A stretch of DNA of 64,000 bases from Yponomeuta sedellus (GCA_934045075.1 OW203723.1:4356577-4420576), one strand, 5' to 3'; shown: positions 42,264 to 53,009, counted from the stretch's first letter. The notes: generated by a model from the letters alone, not told the origin. Program-made: numbers and translations.

Positions 42264-42750
42264 ACTTAAGTAAAGTTCTGTCACGCTCTTTGCTGAAAAA
42301 TTCAAAGAGACAGAACTACAGTTAAGTATTTACTTAGCGAAATTGCCAATTCAAAAACTGGCCCTAAAACTACCTAACAGTGGAAATTCGATAAGTAAAG
42401 GCCGGTTTCATATTGGAAGATGACTATGTGCCAGTTTCGAATTTCACTAAGTAAATACTTAAGCGACACGCTCTTTGCTGAGAAATTCGAAGAGAACACT
42501 ACAGTTAAGTATTTACTTAGCAAGTGTCCGGATTCTAATTGGAAGATAACTATTAGCTGATTTCAGAATTGAGAATTTGGCTAAGTAAATACTTAAGTAA
42601 CGTTCTGTCATGCTCTTTGCTGAGATATTCGATGAGACTGCACTACGTATTCACTTAGCGAAATTCTCAATTCAGAAACTGGCCCTTAAACTACCTAAGA
42701 GTTAAAATTCAACATGGAAAGGCCGGTTTCATAATGGAAGATAACTATGT
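42264..42750. repeat. Tandem array of three MITE-derived units
   Basis: Three diverged copies (about 42264-42365, 42429-42530 and 42562-42686) of the palindromic MITE (CTAAGTAAATACTTAA, CTCTTTGCTGAGAAATTCGA, CAGTTAAGTATTTACTTAGC, CAGAAACTGGCCC) are separated by related linkers (AAGGCCGGTTTCATATTGGA, GGAAGATAACTATG). Single copies occur at 48624 and 60780. Confidence 0.7.
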
Positions 42751-43541
42751 CTGCACAATGTCGTCAGACTACAGAGTGACATCGAGTTCGTTCGTTCCTT
42801 CGATGTTTTGTAAGTGGATATTCTTATCATGATTTGGAAACAAGGGGCACTAATTGACTCACCGAACTCAAGCCTTAGGCGTAGGGCAAGCAAGAGGGTA
42901 GTGTGTAAGGAGTCTTCAAATATATATTTTAGTATTTGTATGCACAGAGCATATAAGAGTACTTTAAATTATAATACCAACAGCATCTGCCAACTTGAAT
43001 TTGAATAAACATATCTAATCACGCGACCTTTTGAAAAAAATGGCGCGTCTAAAAGTTTTCAATAAAATGTCGGATCTGGTTGAATGGAAGATGTTTCTAT
43101 AGAAATCATTTCGCTTATGTTACCTCTTACATCTTGTGAAAATGTTTCTTTTTTGTGCACAATAAAATATAAAGCTCCATTTTCTTTATCTATATTTTCG
43201 TACTCAAACCGGTTTGAATACTTTTCTGTTGCACAGCCTTAACTTAAATAGTATCAGTAGGTACACGTATGTAAATGTTGATATGCTGTCGACTGTACCT
43301 ATTCTAAAGACGTTACAGGCGACTTCGAAACAGAAAAAGGATGACCAGCTTTCGACTGCAGTAGGTATGATGTGTTTGTTTTATTTAAAGTTGTGATTAA
43401 GCAATGATTCTCTAAAAAAATGAAGCAACTGATCAAACAGTGTACTTTAAACCTTGGAGGATCTGTATAAATAAAAATTGTAAATATACGCGCATGCTAA
43501 TATCGACTACTAAGGAAAGGGGGAATTTTTGAACTTTATTG
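42751..43541. other. Unassigned
   Basis: No gene or repeat recognised up to the left edge of the tandem duplication. Confidence 0.3.
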
Positions 43542-44903
43542 TATTAGTTTTTACGACTAGGGATGTTCGTTTGTTTTTTTTGTTTGTTATTTATTACACA
43601 ATGAAACCATAATAACACGCGAAAACACGACTAACCGACTGAGATCTTATTTGTCCAAATCTGACCATTGGTTAAGGAGTTACTAGGAAACTTAGAATTG
43701 GACATATATACAAACATACACACGAGCCAAATACATCGCAGTCGGGTAAAAAGCATAAAAGAGGTAATGTTCAACTAACTAATATAAGTCGCTCTCGAAG
43801 AGTGTTTTAAGATTACTATTTTTAATGATTCACGATACTCATACATAGATATATAAAAAAAACAGGCCTAATCGCGGTTATTTATTAGTTAAAACGTAAT
43901 CCTTTAAGGGTGTAGTGAGTGTTGTGTGTCGGCTCGCTGCGAAAAACTAAAAGAGACTACCCACAATAATTTACTGTAATCGCCACTTCAGTCCACCCGT
44001 GACCACGGCAACTGTAACGCTGCCGAAACGTCGGGAATTAACGTAATTACCTAATAAGTCATCGCGATTAGACCCATTTAATATATACATTTGTTTTAAG
44101 ATTAATCGTGTCTTTATTTTAAAAAAATGGAGCCTATTAATATCCCACTACGGGAGGTTTTATATACATAATTAAAACAAATATATTACAACTTTTTTTT
44201 TTTGTTATAATATAACGATTATTATTATCTACGTGCTTATTATTCTTTTATATGCTTAGTAAATTGTGTACCATTTGTTTGCTACTAAAAACAAATGGTA
44301 ACGTAACTTCTCTTCTCGTAACCTCTTAAAAGAGAACCGCCAACTTGCCACATGGCCAACACAAATTTCCCTAATTCAAACTGGAAAAATAATTAGGAAA
44401 AGGCGTAATTAAACGAACGTTGACTCGAATAAAATTTAAAAGCGTGTACTTGTACTCACCCACTGACATTAATTACTGTGGCCTGCACCAATGTCTTGAA
44501 CTAATAGTCTCATTTGTAAACATTGAGTAAAAGTTGTTCCGGTGCTCAGTTTTCATAGAACAGAGGTGCCCAAACACTGGATCAGTCGGTACTATTTGTA
44601 CGGATCAAAGAGATTTAGAAAAATACAAATTGTTTTTATAATAGAACATCTACTAATATTCACTACAGTGTGTCAATATCAATATATATTTCTGTAGCAT
44701 AAAATAGTATAAAAGACAGGTCTTCCTGCGCCTTGATTACTTAACTTTTCACGTATACGTCTGCGTGTGAAAGCAGATTGTCTACTTATACTCTGTTAGT
44801 GATAAAGCCGCCGTCTGTACTCTTAGGTTAAGAAAAATCTGTGTAATTTCCATTTTTATGTACAATAAAATGTTATCTATCTATCTGTCTGTTGTATAGA
44901 TAT
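43542..44903 (+). repeat. 1.36-kb tandem duplication, left copy
   Basis: The unit begins TATTAGTTTTTACGACTAGG and ends GTTGTATAGATAT. It contains a MITE of the AATCGCGATTA family (about 43845-44092), the left end of a second MITE (GCGCCTTGATTACTTAAC, about 44735) and a LINE 3' end with (TATC)n (about 44795-44890). It differs from the right copy by a handful of substitutions and a GTTT/poly-T length change. Confidence 0.9.
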
Positions 44904-44907
44904 TAGT

Positions 44908-46278
44908 TATTAGTTTTTACGACTAGGGATGTTCGTTTGTTTGTTTGTTTTTTTTTTGTTTGTTATTTATTACACAATGAAACCATAATAACACGCGAAA
45001 ACACGACTAACCGACTGAGATCTTATTTGTCCAAATCTGACCATTGGTTAAGGAGTTACTAGGAAACTTAGAATTGGACATATATACAAACATACACACG
45101 AGCCAAATACATCGCAGTCGGGTAAAAAGCATAAAAGAGGTAATGTTCAACTAACTAATATAAGTCGCTCTCGAAGAGTGTTTTAAGATTACTATTTTTA
45201 ATGATTCACGATACTCATACATAGATATATAAAAAAAACAGGCCTAATCGCGGTTATTTATTAGTTAAAACGTAATCCTTTAAGGGTGTAGTGAGTGTTG
45301 TGTGTCGGCTCGCTGCGAAAAACTAAAAGAGACTACCCACAATAATTTACTGTAATCGCCACTTCAGTCCACCCGTGACCACGGCAACTGTAACGCTGCC
45401 GAAACGTCGGGAATTAACGTAATTACCTAATAAGTCATCGCGATTAGACCCATTTAATATATACATTTGTTTTAAGATTAATCGTGTCTTTATTTTAAAA
45501 AAATGGAGCCTATTAATATCCCACTGCGGGAGGTTTTATATACATAATTAAAACAAATATATTACAACTTTTTTTTTTGTTATAATATAACGATTATTAT
45601 TATCTACGTGCTTATTATTCTTTTATATGCTTAGTAAATTGTGTACCATTTGTTTGCTACTAAAAACAAATGGTAACGTAACTTCTCTTCTCGTAACCTC
45701 TTAAAAGAGAACCGCCAACTTGCCACATGGCCAACACAAATTTCCCTAATTCAAACTGGAAAAATAATTAGGAAAAGGCGTAATTAAACGAACGTTGACT
45801 CGAATAAAATTTAAAAGCGTGTACTTGTACTCACCCACTGACATTAATTACTGTGGCCTGCACCAATGTCTTGAACTAATAGTCTCATTTGTAAACATTG
45901 AGTAAAAGTTGTTCCGGTGCTCAGTTTTCATAGAACAGAGGTGCCCAAACACTGGATCAGTCGGTACTATTTGTACGGATCAAAGAGATTTAGAAAAATA
46001 CAAATTGTTTTTATAATAGAACATCTACTAATATTCACTACAGTGTGTCAATATCAATATATATTTCTGTAGCATAAAATAGTATAAAAGGCAGGTCTTC
46101 CTGCGCCTTGATTACTTAACTTTTCACGTATACGTCTGCGTGTGAAAGCAGATTGTTTACTTATACTCTGTTAGTGATAAAGCCGCCGTCTGTACTCTTA
46201 GGTTAAGAAAAATCTGTGTAATTTCCATTTTTATGTACAATAAAATGTTATCTATCTATCTGTCTGTTGTATAGATAT
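44908..46278 (+). repeat. 1.36-kb tandem duplication, right copy
   Basis: It follows the left copy after only TAGT. Differences seen include CACTACGGG to CACTGCGGG, AAAGACAGG to AAAGGCAGG and ATTGTCTAC to ATTGTTTAC. After 46278 the sequence continues into the remainder of the MITE whose left end is inside the unit, so this end is the original right flank. Confidence 0.9.
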
Positions 46279-46690
46279 GAGGCGCAATATGTATCACACA
46301 TAGTGGATATCGCACTTCAGTGGATATCTAATACGTGACCGTGATATTCAGTCACAATTGTACGACAAAGTCCAGTAGGTATTTAATTTTTGCACACAGA
46401 TGTACAGTCTATTTATTCTTACTTGTCCAATTTAGTAAACAAGATTCTAACCTTAAAATTGAGATTAGATGCCTAAACTAGACATTTTCTCGCAAATTCA
46501 TGAACTATCATGAATTATGTTTATAAAATTGGCAGCGTGTTATCTAAAAGAGTGTTCCAAGTTACTTCATTTATAGAAATATGGCAGTTTTGGACTAAAA
46601 AGTCACTGTTTAGGGGTAGAATCTTATTTACTGAATTGGACAAGTAAGAATAAATAGACTGTATACGTGAAACGTTACATAATCAAGGCG
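46103..46690 (+). mobile_element. MITE (GCGCCTTGATTA family) with two nested insertions
   Basis: The left end GCGCCTTGATTACTTAAC and right end ACGTTACATAATCAAGGCGC are inverted. Inside are a LINE 3' end (about 46163-46270) and a TA-flanked MITE (46405-46661). The uninterrupted relative is at 53395-53606. Confidence 0.8.
46405..46661. mobile_element. Tc1/mariner-type MITE with TA target duplication
   Basis: This 257-bp element has 42-bp terminal inverted repeats differing at two positions (CAGTCTATTTATTCTTACTT, GTCCAATTTAGTAAACAAGA). TA at 46403-46404 and 46662-46663 is the duplicated target; removing one TA and the element restores the GATGTATACG word seen in relatives. CAGT-type ends with TA duplication point to a Tc1/mariner transposase acting in trans. 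Confidence 0.85.
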
Positions 46691-47454
46691 CTGATCTCTT
46701 CTTGTGAAATATCATAGTTTAGCCCCTCTTTCCTCTAACGACCACCCGAAGGCCTAATTAAGCGTGTTTAACCATAACTTATGATGATTACTTAATTTAA
46801 TGTAAAAGAAGTTTCTTGCGTATTTTTTTTTGGTATTTGTGATAATTTACAACTATTCAAGTTTGATGATCTAAAACGTTTAGACTAAAACATTTTTCAA
46901 AATTTTAGAATCTTGTTATTTGGGCGTGACCCCTTTTACTTTTTTATCCATTTTAAAAATGTACCTATGTGTTAATGTTCTGTAGACCTAATTGCAAAAC
47001 ATACTTTATTTATTTGAGTGCCCATTGATTATGCCAAAAAAGTTCTAAAAAGTTTGCTTAGGTGGCTCAGGTAACAGATTTCACTTCTTTTCAGAATTCC
47101 ATCAGTATAGCTTCTAAAGATATCTGGGACTAAGAAGTCTAATCTCAACAAAAAGTTTTCTACTTACGTAAAGTCTCATTCATCCAACAATACAATTATA
47201 CTTATGTCACAAAAAATATTGTTCCCTTTGAAGCGCCACGCTTTTTCACGATTGCTCGTTGTCTTTTCAATTCGGATTTTCGCGTAATACTTTCACATAT
47301 TTTCTCCTTTATTTTTATTAAACACCATTCATTTATTGCTAGACTATTTTTGCTAGTTTCTTACCCTTTTCAAGAAAGAATAATTCCGAAACCGAGCCCC
47401 GTCCCTCTGTTTAATATTTATTACGTAAGGACCTTATGGAAAAATAAAAAAAAT
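46691..47454. other. Unassigned
   Basis: No gene or repeat recognised. Confidence 0.3.
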
Positions 47455-47562
47455 GCCGGCCGAGTGCAAGGGCAACTGCAACGTTGCTGAAACGTTGGCA
47501 ATTAAGTAATAACGTTTTATCTAATAAATAATTGCGATAAGACCCGTTTAATATATAAGGGA
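47455..47562 (+). repeat. Right half of an AATCGCGATTA-family MITE
   Basis: GCAACGTTGCTGAAACGTTG, AACGTTTTATCTAATAAATA and GCGATAAGACCCGTTTAATA match the right half of the MITE at 43845-44092. Confidence 0.6.
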
Positions 47563-47677
47563 GAGATCAATAAAGAGATCTCAATAATCTTCTTGGTCAG
47601 TACGCTCTCGAGATAGCGCTCGTGGTGCTCATGAAGTGATGCCCCACGTGGTGCTTTATTGTATCGCTCATGAAGTG

Positions 47678-47994
47678 CTCGTAGCCTAGCGGAACCGAGT
47701 GATTGGAATCAATCACTTGAGTTAAGCAACAACAGGCGCGATCAGGTGCAGGATGGATGACCGTTTCGTACCTACCCCTAGTGGCATTTTTCCGAGCGCT
47801 TAATGGCAGTCGTTAAGCCATGTCAGAGGCCTTATGTGCGGCTTGATAACTTCTGACAGTAAGGCCCGCAACTGTCTTACAATCCTCCACCAACCCGGAA
47901 TTGGCCCCCGTGGTGGAGTATGGCCTAACCCTCCTGTGATGCAAGAAGATACCCGTGCCCCAGCAGTGGGGACATACAAGGGTTGATATCGATG
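47678..47994 (+). mobile_element. 5S rRNA-derived SINE, second headed copy
   Basis: The head includes GAGTTAAGCAACAACAGGCG and ATGGATGACCG, again matching the 5S rRNA core. The body and tail (GGCATTTTTCCGAGCGCTTA, AACTTCTGACAGTAAGGCCC, GGCCCCCGTGGTGGAGTATG, CCCCAGCAGTGGGGACATAC) end at GGGTTGATATCGATG. It is better preserved in the tail than the copy at 18257. Confidence 0.8.
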
Positions 47995-48080
47995 TTGTAT
48001 GCCTCACGATGTATTGCCATTCTTCTCAGATAGATGCGGCTCTGGTGCATTAATTCAGATAGACCCATATAGGAATTAAG

Positions 48081-48195
48081 TTAGATAGATAGAGAACACT
48101 TTATTGTACAAAAAAATGGAAATAACACAGATATTTCTTAACCTAAGAGTACAGACGGCGACCTTATCACTAAAAGTGATCTCTTCCAGACATCC
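48081..48195 (-). repeat. LINE 3' end, GATA-tailed
   Basis: The minus strand reads AAGGTCGCCGTCTGTACTCT, TAGGTTAAGAAATATCTGTG, then TACAATAAAGTG and (CTAT)n. The same terminal sequence is in the 43.5-46.3 kb duplication and at 63491-63615. Confidence 0.65.
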
Positions 48196-48623
48196 TTTAA
48201 GTTCTAAAGTAATCTAATGTAATCTTCTTCAAGCCTTTAATTGAAAATGTATCTGCTGCAGTTTGGGAACCATTGAGCATTTCTCCTGTTGATATTGTTC
48301 GAACGTGATGTAGATTAGTGATAGATTCACAAAAGAAATTTAAGTGTTTTTTTCTAAAGCCACTTTCACTTGGTTTACCCGAGATTAATTGAAAGGTTTT
48401 TGCATCTATGTCAGTTATATTCAGCGCTTGTTGAAACAATAATGAACACACATTTGAAACAACTAGGTGGTCTATTTTAAAATTCAGAGTAGGCTAAGTA
48501 TATTATTATTTTATTGTCACGGTTTTCTTTGCTGTTTTTTTAGGAAAATTTGAAGTCGTTGGTTCGAAAAAAAAAGTCGTTGCATTCGTATTGTATGTTT
48601 TTAGTACTTCAGGCAATGGTCTG
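48196..48623. other. Unassigned
   Basis: A minus-strand frame at 48197-48451 has no recognised domain. It directly follows the preceding LINE end and might be decayed LINE sequence. Confidence 0.3.
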
Positions 48624-48901
48624 AGGGCCGTTTTTTGAATTAAGAATTTCACTAAGTAAATACTGAATTAACGTTCTGTTACACTCTTAGCTGAGAAAAT
48701 TGAAGAGACAGCACTACAGATAAGATAGGATAAGATAAGAACATTCTTTATTGTACACCAGGAAAAAACAAACAAAAAATAATCACAAAGATGCAGTACA
48801 ATTGGCGGCCTTATTGCTTAGAGCAATTTCTTCCAGACAACCCACGATGGAGAGTATTGAGTATTTACTAAGCGAAATTCTCAATTCAGAATCTGGCCCA
48901 A
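48624..48901. mobile_element. Palindromic MITE split by a LINE 3' end
   Basis: MITE halves GGGCCGTTTTTTGAATTAAG (48624-48722) and GAGTATTTACTAAGCGAAAT (48857-48901) flank a minus-strand LINE terminus (AACATTCTTTATTGTACACC, GGCGGCCTTATTGC) with a GATAAGATA run. Confidence 0.65.
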
Positions 48902-49074
48902 TAGTATTTTATTCATTCGCTCGTCTGGTAGGTACTAGGTGAGCCAACCAATCACGACAACTATTCCTATTCATTTCTATATTATTTACTTACTTATACA
49001 TTAATGATGGGTTAGTGGCCGTTTTAAGGAATTACTTAGGTTTTTTTTATCGAGGGATTTCGATTGTATTGTTT

Positions 49075-49273
49075 TTGATTTTACTGCTTCTCCTATTCTC
49101 TGAAGTTGGCTGGAAGAAACTATGGTTCCATTCCATCACAGTTAGCTTGTGGTAATTGCTACAATAAATTCGCAGAAATTCGCAACTATGGTAGCCCAGT
49201 AGGTAGAGCAATGGACCTACTGGGCTACCAGAGTTGTAAAAGACTCAGATTCGATTCCCAGTGCAGGCATGTA
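49075..49273 (+). mobile_element. SINE-B 5' part with tRNA-like promoter boxes
   Basis: A box TAGCCCAGTAGG (49192-49203) fits the TRGCNNAGYNGG consensus, and B box GATTCGATTCC (49248-49258) lies about 55 bp on. A perfect 16-bp hairpin (TGGTAGCCCAGTAGGT, 10-nt loop; 49189-49230) is formed by the head. The upstream part (TTACTGCTTCTCCTATTCTC, GTTGGCTGGAAGAAAC) matches the minus-strand copy ending near 59965. The SINE is interrupted by the hAT element at 49274 and resumes at 49766. Confidence 0.75.
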
Positions 49274-49765
49274 TAACGTGACCATACGTCCCGCTTTGGG
49301 CGGGACAGTCCCGCTTTCAGGAAGTCTGTCCCGGTGTCCCCCGCGAGGCTGAACAGTCCCGCTTTCAGGAATTTAACAAACTTTTCCACGATTATTGAGT
49401 ACATTGTGTCTGCCTGGAAGTAACGCACCTGTGGAAAGAGTTTTTTCTCAAATGAACAAAGTATGGACAAGTGATAAAACACAGTTGTAAAAGCTATTTT
49501 GATTACGAAGATAAATATAAATAAATCATGTACTGAGTTCCACACTTATCTAAAAACAAGACCCGATATTTTAAAACAAATTTGTTCAGCCGATAAAAAT
49601 AAAAATACAAACTAGAATCCACGCCACTACTTTGCTTTGATTATGTTGAGTTATTATTCTATGTTCTATATTAAAAAAAATTGTACAACAATAATACCTA
49701 ACTTTTATTTATTACTTAATTCCGCAGATGTCCCGCTCTGACAAAAAAAATAATTGGTCACGTTA
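49274..49765 (+). mobile_element. hAT-type DNA transposon, 8-bp target duplication
   Basis: Terminal inverted repeats TAACGTGACCA and TGGTCACGTTA bound 492 bp. GGCATGTA flanks both sides (49266-49273 and 49766-49773), the 8-bp duplication diagnostic of hAT elements. Inside is the C-terminal dimerisation end of a hAT transposase. CCCGCTTT words next to the termini act as subterminal repeats. It is an internally deleted, non-autonomous copy. Confidence 0.9.
49377..49600 (+). pseudogene. hAT transposase C-terminal dimerisation region (remnant)
   Basis: One frame reads LCLPGSNAPVERVFSQMNKV followed by WTSDKTQL, the signature of the hAT C-terminal dimerisation domain (small residues, then ERVFS). 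After a one-base shift near 49485 the next frame reads VKAILITKININKSCTEFHT and later LKTRPDILKQICSADK, the usual end of this transposase type. The N-terminal zinc finger and catalytic core are missing. The relic lies inside a hAT element with intact ends, so the element derives from its own autonomous parent by internal deletion. Confidence 0.82.
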
Positions 49766-49773
49766 GGCATGTA

Positions 49774-51304
49774 CCTATGACCTTATTTATTTTTAAAGTT
49801 ACGTATATCTGCGTGCATATGCAAGTCAACGTTAAAGTGAATACATTGATGAATTACTAGTGGACTCATCTTCGTGTCAACGAAAACATGTATTACAATC
49901 AATGCTCCCAAATTGAATACATATATTTTATAGGTATTTGACACGATACGACGCGAGATCTCCGCAAGTCATTGACTTTAGTGAAACTGAGGATAGTCCG
50001 TTGAACCTTTGCCAAATGTAAATCAATGACACATACACTCACGCACTTAGAGATTGCGGCGTCCAGGAATAACACTTTAAGTATGATACTGAGTCTTATG
50101 TTCTACGCATTAGGAGCCGTCTTTGCGTAGGCGCGGCTGCATGACAGTGAATAAATAGGAATAAAGAGTTGTTGAATAAATAGGAAGAGATACCAAATAG
50201 CCTGTTTCAATTAAACATTTCGAGCAAGAAAACATCGAGGGGTTAATAACATTGTATTGTGTATCAACCTTGTATTGGAAAAAGACACTTTCACATAATA
50301 ATATGTTTTTAGTACATATACGCTTAAAAAACTTAACGCGTTTCGTGAAAAAACTCGATAGGTTGTTAGAATACATTTGTAAATAGTAATAGACACCTAA
50401 TCCTCCTTGAACGAAATATTATACAATTGACAACATTTCAAAATTGTATGGAGTTCTAATTCGAAAACCATTTCGAGATTTGGCTTTGTAAAGCACGTAA
50501 AAAAATATTTCAGTTTTTTCTGTGGTTGCATTTCCGAGAAAATGGTAAAAACACAAAAATACGCTGATGACGTCACACAATGGCTCTCAGTGAACATGCC
50601 TGTGCCACGATAAAAAAAAGTCAATTTCAAGATCTAACCTAAAAAATTACTTTGTGTGTATTTAGTAATTTTTCGATACGAAATGATGGGCGGTGATGTG
50701 ACAACTTGGAAACCAATGAAACTGCAGTATTGCTTCGTGTGAACAGATTGAACAAAATTAAGTAGAGATAAATAAATTTAACACTACACAAAGTTTGTTT
50801 ACGTTACGCAAGGCAAGCCACACAACATAAGTATCAGGGTTACCATACTTTATACTTACCATTATAAATAACCTTGAAAAAGTAGCTATAAAAGTAACAA
50901 ACTGGCAGCAAAAACACTCCGAACGCAGATAAAGGCTTTGCCAACATAAAGTGAATTTTAAAAAAGGAACAACTACATATACATACATAAGGGATGATGA
51001 ATTGAACTAAGCTGATTTAATTGTATAAAAGAAAAACATATTTGCAGATGTTAAAAAATACAGAAACTGTTTTTTAACATAGCCCTGGCAATACTAAAAT
51101 GACATTTGTTTGTAACTATGTTTTTTTAGGATATTAGGCAAAAGAAAACATATTGTGAGCCTCGTTGTTTCGTCACTTCCGGTAAAAATATTTTTAACTT
51201 TAAAACTTAAAAAATATAAGAAAGCGTGCGTGTTTCAGAAAATAAAAAAATATGGGTCGTTTTATTTTATATCTAGTTTCCTTTAAGACAGTAAAATACG
51301 TATG
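49774..51304. other. SINE-B remainder, then unassigned
   Basis: The first tens of bases (CCTTATTTATTTTTAAAGTT) continue the SINE interrupted by the hAT element. Beyond about 49830 I see no gene or repeat. The minus-strand frames at 50110-50988 show no domain. Confidence 0.4.
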
Positions 51305-51421
51305 CTAAAAAAATGAAATGTTGTCAATTATGTGACTCAATATTACTATCACATATCAAATTGTAAATGGTTATTAACCCTTCAGATATCACTGAAATTC
51401 GGTATCCACTACGTCTGATAA

Positions 51422-51483
51422 AATACTAAAACGTATATTACGCAATTTAGTGGTATAAATTGCGCAATATACGTTTTAGTATT
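51422..51483. repeat. 27-bp-arm hairpin
   Basis: AATACTAAAACGTATATTAC with GCAATTT (51422-51448) pairs with 51457-51483 with one mismatch, around an 8-base loop. Confidence 0.75.
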
Positions 51484-51522
51484 TTTAATGGCCTTTGATT
51501 AAACCACTTATATGTATGGGTT

Positions 51523-51790
51523 TATATTATTTTTAATTCACTAACCCGTGCTAAGGAAAATAGGTTTATGGGTTTATTTATTTAGTAAGTAGGACCTGAG
51601 ATTTCCGCACTTAGCCTCATAGTTGTTGGGTCGTCGTTGTAGCAAACGCTGAAGTATGTAACAACTTCAGACGCTAGGGTTTCCTTACGATGATTTCCTT
51701 CACAGTTAGTGAGTGGTATTGCTGCTGCAACTTCACAAATTTACATAACTTAAAAACAAAGTCCGGCACATGCCGAGATTCGATCCGTAG
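51523..51790 (-). repeat. SINE-A tail and SINE-B fragment, minus strand
   Basis: 51523-51566 (TTTTTAATTCACTAACCCGT, GCTAAGGAAAATAGG) is a SINE-A tail. 51580-51790 (CAACTTCAGACGCTAGGGTT, TCCTTCACAGTTAGTGAGTG, ATGCCGAGATTCGATCC) resembles SINE-B with a degenerate B box. Confidence 0.55.
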
Positions 51791-51950
51791 TATGTATCAG
51801 ACGTAGTGGATACCGAATTTCGGTGATATCTGAAGGGTTATTAACCATTTACAATTTGATATGTGATAGTAATATTGAGTCACATAATTGTAGAATATTT
51901 CGTTTTTGTACACAGATGTATACGAGAAAAGTTACATGATCAAGTCACAG

Positions 51951-52326
51951 GACAAGTGATTTGTTGTGTGGAGGCTGTTCTTGTTATTACTTAGTTACTT
52001 TTAGAGTTTACTGGGAATATCCTTAATACGGATAATAGTCTTTGTTACTAAAGTATGAAGGTTGATCAGCTATCGACCGTGCGTGGGACCTCACTTGTAT
52101 ATCGCACAATAGCTCTTTTTACTCACGCTTTAAGTGCGATGGTCGAAAAATATGAATATTAGGCTTTTCACACTCCAAGGGCGCAAAAACAACGCCAAAC
52201 GTATGATTTCCGCTGTTCGGCGTCGACAAAAGAGTAATTCCCTTTATCCTTTTGTACGTAACTTGAACACAGAAGGAGTATGTTCAGAACTACAGCTTAG
52301 TGCAAATCGTCGAAATAGATAGAGAA
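51951..52326. other. Unassigned
   Basis: No gene recognised; the 62-codon frame at 52134-52322 has no domain. Confidence 0.3.
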
Positions 52327-52433
52327 CAAATATATTACATGCATGTATGGAATTTTTTGCCTCTAAATAGGTTTTTAAAAATTGTCCTTAGCACGGGGTA
52401 GTGCATTAAAAATAAAAATAGTATAATCATGTG
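52327..52433 (+). repeat. SINE-A 3' tail fragment
   Basis: GGAATTTTTTGCCTCTAAAT, AGGTTTTTAAAAATTGTCC and AGTGCATTAAAAATAAAAAT form the tail without a tRNA head. CAAATATATTACAT precedes it (about 52329) and recurs at 52733 after the next SINE-A. Confidence 0.65.
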
Positions 52434-52458
52434 GGTACAGTGATATCATTCCGATGTA

Positions 52459-52816
52459 AAAACCTAACTGCAAAGTAGGTAGTCGGGTCTGTAAGTGATG
52501 CAATTTACTTCAGCCAGATGTCGCTGCCTGTACGTAATACAGATAACAGTGTAAAGAGGTTCTAAATTTCACTGATGCCGGTGAGTCGCCAATTAGCTCA
52601 GTTGGATAGAGCGCTGGCACGGATAGCCAGAGGTCGCGGGTTCGAATCCCGGCATGGGTGGAATTTTTAGCCTCTAAATAGGTTTTTTTAAATTGTCCTT
52701 AGCACGGGTTAGTGCATTAAAAATAAAAATAGTCAAATATATTACATCAGCGACATCTGGCTGAAGTAATTTGCATCACTTGCAGCCCCGAGTACCTACT
52801 TTGCAGTTAGGTTTTA
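52459..52816 (+). mobile_element. Inverted-repeat element enclosing a SINE-A with perfect tRNA boxes
   Basis: 68-bp inverted arms (52459-52526 and 52748-52816, about five mismatches) enclose a complete SINE-A: A box TAGCTCAGTTGG (52594-52605), B box GGTTCGAATCC (52639-52649), and the tail to about 52730. The anticodon loop ACGGATA lacks U33, so it is not a tRNA gene. It may be a MITE that captured a SINE, or two opposed SINE 5' ends. Confidence 0.65.
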
Positions 52817-53009
52817 TTTTTGAAACTTATTGTCAATTATTAATTAGATATTTCTTTTTTCCAGGTAACAATTAAATATAACTGCATCTGCATGTTGGAC
52901 ATCATCAGCGTCATCAATCACCTTTCGATCTAAGCTCAATGTAACTGGGTAAAGTATTTTTTAACGACTTAATGCTCATACCTTGTACTTCATTCGAAGT
53001 CGGGAATTA

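Larger units (their letters stand above)
51305..51930. mobile_element. Fold-back/MITE with 90-bp inverted arms
   Basis: The left arm (about 51332-51420, TGTGACTCAATATTACTATC to ATCCACTACGTCTGATA) and right arm (51797-51889) are inverted copies. The outer ends (TATACGAGAAAAGTTACATG, ATCAAG) relate it to the MITEs at 46103 and 53395. Between the arms are a hairpin, a SINE-A tail and SINE-B-like sequence. Confidence 0.7.

Noticed and set aside
42264..42750. CRISPR-like array of palindromic repeats
   Set aside because: Units are diverged MITE copies with related linkers in eukaryotic DNA; no CRISPR spacing or cas genes.
52587..52660. A tRNA gene with perfect A and B boxes
   Set aside because: The anticodon loop lacks U33, and the same sequence with the same tail recurs at 10.6, 12.6 and 61.5 kb; it is a SINE head.
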